Source: Pseudomonadota bacterium (GTDB lineage Bacteria; Pseudomonadota; Gammaproteobacteria; Burkholderiales; Burkholderiaceae). From it: a stretch of DNA of 7,154 nt. The stretch's first letter is position 1. Each line of letters begins with the position of its first letter. Made by a program: the position numbers and the translations under genes. Of this stretch, positions 6,231 through 7,154 are shown one piece after another. Location: NCBI GenBank assembly GCA_023441105.1, contig JAEZQX010000278.1, positions 1-7,154 of the forward strand, written 5' to 3'. Under the pieces are notes generated by a model. That model was not told the DNA's origin. It saw nothing but the letters and a program-made list of their open reading frames with translations, and searched no databases.

Positions 6231-6331
6231 TGCCCCAGCCAACTAATCCGTTCCACTCGCCGACCGCCGCCGCTGCCGCCCGGGCGCGCGTCGTGGCCTC
6301 GTGGCGACCGGGCTGCTGGCGCTGGCGCTGA
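6230..6331 (+). CDS. 33-codon leader ORF with three Trp codons before its stop (candidate trp leader peptide)
   Basis: The ATG overlaps the gph stop as TAATG, and AAGG lies 12 bases upstream (6214-6217), so translation by coupling or on its own is plausible. The peptide starts M-P-Q-P-T-N-P-F-H, has a run of five alanines, and ends W25-R-P-G-C-W30-R-W32-R-stop. All three Trp codons fall in the last nine codons. E. coli TrpL likewise has its Trp codons near the end, followed by Arg. Downstream inverted repeats and the first trp gene fit an attenuator role, but no U-tract terminator is visible. An alternative is that a one-base shift hides a small membrane protein, because the adjacent frame (6301-6351) reads V-A-T-G-L-L-A-L-A-L-I-I-R-S-R-S-stop. 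Trp codons could also arise by chance from the CTGGCG repeats here. Confidence 0.35.
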   Translation: MPQPTNPFHSPTAAAAARARVVASWRPGCWRWR

Positions 6332-6373
6332 TCATCCGCTCCCGGAGCTGACCGGCCTCGACGGCAGCTTCCA

Positions 6374-6393
6374 AACCGGACCAGCGTCCGGTT
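6374..6393 (+). promoter_or_regulatory. Perfect 8-bp hairpin in the trpE leader
   Basis: AACCGGAC at 6374-6381 and GTCCGGTT at 6386-6393 are exact inverted repeats around a CAGC tetraloop. The sequence after it is CCCGAG, so it is not a standard intrinsic terminator. GACCGG also occurs upstream at 6306-6311 and 6350-6355 and could compete for CCGGTT, which would allow alternative folds. Confidence 0.45.
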
Positions 6394-6399
6394 CCCGAG

Positions 6400-6457
6400 T
6401 CGTAGCGGCAGCCTCCCCGGCGCCCTCCGCGGTTCCCCGAAGCTCCTCCCGCTACGA
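6400..6457 (+). promoter_or_regulatory. 9-bp inverted repeat in the trpE leader
   Basis: TCGTAGCGG at 6400-6408 and CCGCTACGA at 6449-6457 are exact inverted repeats enclosing 40 C-rich bases. With the preceding hairpin they show that the trpE 5' region can form a strong secondary structure. A shorter pair, CCTGCC 6478-6483 with GGCAGG 6515-6520, lies just before the trpE ribosome binding site. The role is unknown; it could be RNA structure or a protein-binding site. Confidence 0.4.
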
Positions 6458-6538
6458 AGTTATCCGGCTGCAGAAGACCTGCCTTCGCAACGACGCCCCC
6501 GACGGCGCGCAAACGGCAGGCGACGAAAGGACTTCAAG

Positions 6539-7154
6539 ATGACCGAAATCGAATTCAAGGCGCTGGCGGCGCAAGGCTACAACCGCATCCCGCTGCTCGG
6601 CGAGGCGCTGGCGGATCTCGACACGCCGCTCGGCCTCTACCTGAAGCTGACCGACCCGGCGGACCGGGCCATGAGCTTCCTGCTCGAGTCGGTGGTCGGC
6701 GGCGAGCGCTTCGGCCGCTACTCCTTCATCGGCCTGCCGGCACGCACCGTGGTGCGCTCGCGCGGCGCGCATGTCGAGGTGGTGCGCGACGGCGAGGTGG
6801 TGGAGACGGCGGAAGGTGATCCGCTCGAGTTCGTGCGGCAGTTCAAGGCGCGCTACCGGGTGTCGATGAAGCCGGGCATGCCGCGCTTCTGCGGCGGTCT
6901 CGCCGGCTATCTCGGCTACGACATCGTCAGGTTCATCGAGCCGAAGATCGGCAAGGTCGACAAGCCGGATCCGGTGGGCGTGCCCGACCTGCTGTTGATG
7001 CTGGTGGACGAGCTTGCCATCATCGACAACGTCAGCAGCACGCTCTACCTGCTCGTCTATGCGGATCCGACCCAGCCCGAAGCCTATGCCAGGGCGCGCA
7101 GCCGCCTGCGCGAGCTGCGCCGACGGCTGGCGATGCCGGCGCTGGCGCCGGAGG
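6539..7154 (+). CDS. trpE: Anthranilate synthase component I (3' partial)
   Basis: TrpE converts chorismate to anthranilate with ammonia supplied by TrpG, the first step of tryptophan synthesis. The frame runs to the right edge without a stop, so 205 codons are visible: the N-terminal regulatory domain and the lead-in to the catalytic domain. Visible signatures are the tryptophan-binding LLES motif near residue 48-51 (LLESVVGGERF), GRYSFIGL, CGGLAGYLGYDIVRFIEP and the DLLLMLVDE strand, all typical of proteobacterial TrpE. The LLES motif implies feedback inhibition by tryptophan. The start at 6539 is supported by AAAGGA at 6526-6531, seven bases upstream. In betaproteobacteria trpG, trpD and trpC usually follow, which would lie outside the window. 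Expression probably comes partly from the rpe-gph transcript and partly from the promoter in gph, through a structured leader of about 300 bases. Confidence 0.96.
   Translation, partial: MTEIEFKALAAQGYNRIPLLGEALADLDTPLGLYLKLTDPADRAMSFLLESVVGGERFGRYSFIGLPARTVVRSRGAHVEVVRDGEVVETAEGDPLEFVRQFKARYRVSMKPGMPRFCGGLAGYLGYDIVRFIEPKIGKVDKPDPVGVPDLLLMLVDELAIIDNVSSTLYLLVYADPTQPEAYARARSRLRELRRRLAMPALAPE

Noticed and set aside
5421..6242. A 273-codon minus-strand frame opposite gph
   Set aside because: It is the antisense shadow of rpe-gph. The translation has no recognisable domain and the sense strand has complete HAD motifs.
6243..6512. An 89-codon minus-strand frame in the gph-trpE gap
   Set aside because: It is Gly/Arg/Ser-rich without a hydrophobic core or known motif, lies antisense to the trp leader, and has nothing to support a gene.

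Overview
The window is high-GC (by eye about two-thirds G+C), densely packed chromosomal DNA. The gene content and order point to a betaproteobacterium of the Burkholderiales/Rhodocyclales type. In that group mltA-apaG commonly lies divergent from rpe-gph-trpE, and a UbiH-type hydroxylase next to a DsbC-type protein is also familiar. I see no mobile element, CRISPR array, tRNA or rRNA.

Layout. (1) 1-1286 (+): a UbiH/UbiF-family FAD monooxygenase of ubiquinone synthesis. Its N-terminal FAD-binding segment lies off the left edge, and it carries two low-complexity expansions. (2) 1393-2142 (+): a periplasmic DsbC-type disulfide isomerase with its own good ribosome binding site. (3) A hairpin at 2180-2211 sits between dsbC and the convergent next gene. 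(4) 2215-2937 (-): a nicotinamidase-type hydrolase with a twin-arginine-like signal peptide. (5) 3004-4200 (-): lipoprotein lytic transglycosylase MltA. (6) 4199-4282 (+): a 27-codon single-membrane-span ORF, opposite in strand to its neighbours. (7) 4299-4712 (-): ApaG. (8) 4783-5538 (+) rpe and 5535-6230 (+) gph, overlapping as ATGA. (9) 6231-6538: a structured leader without a large gene. (10) 6539-7154 (+): the start of trpE, cut by the right edge.

How the genes work together. The right half is the usual betaproteobacterial carbon-to-tryptophan unit. Rpe interconverts pentose phosphates, Gph clears 2-phosphoglycolate, and TrpE commits chorismate to tryptophan. The left half holds respiratory quinone and envelope functions: ubiquinone hydroxylation, periplasmic disulfide repair, an apparently exported amidase and peptidoglycan turnover.

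Most of the window is ordinary housekeeping sequence, and I do not see a clear new multi-gene system. The most interesting part is the gph-trpE junction. An extended -10 promoter appears to be written into the 3' end of gph through unusually AT-ending codons, including ATA. It is followed by a 33-codon ORF that starts on the gph stop and has three in-frame Trp codons just before its own stop, then by strong inverted repeats. This could be a trp leader/attenuator, although no U-tract terminator is visible. The other candidates are the 27-aa membrane ORF between mltA and apaG, and the exported nicotinamidase.
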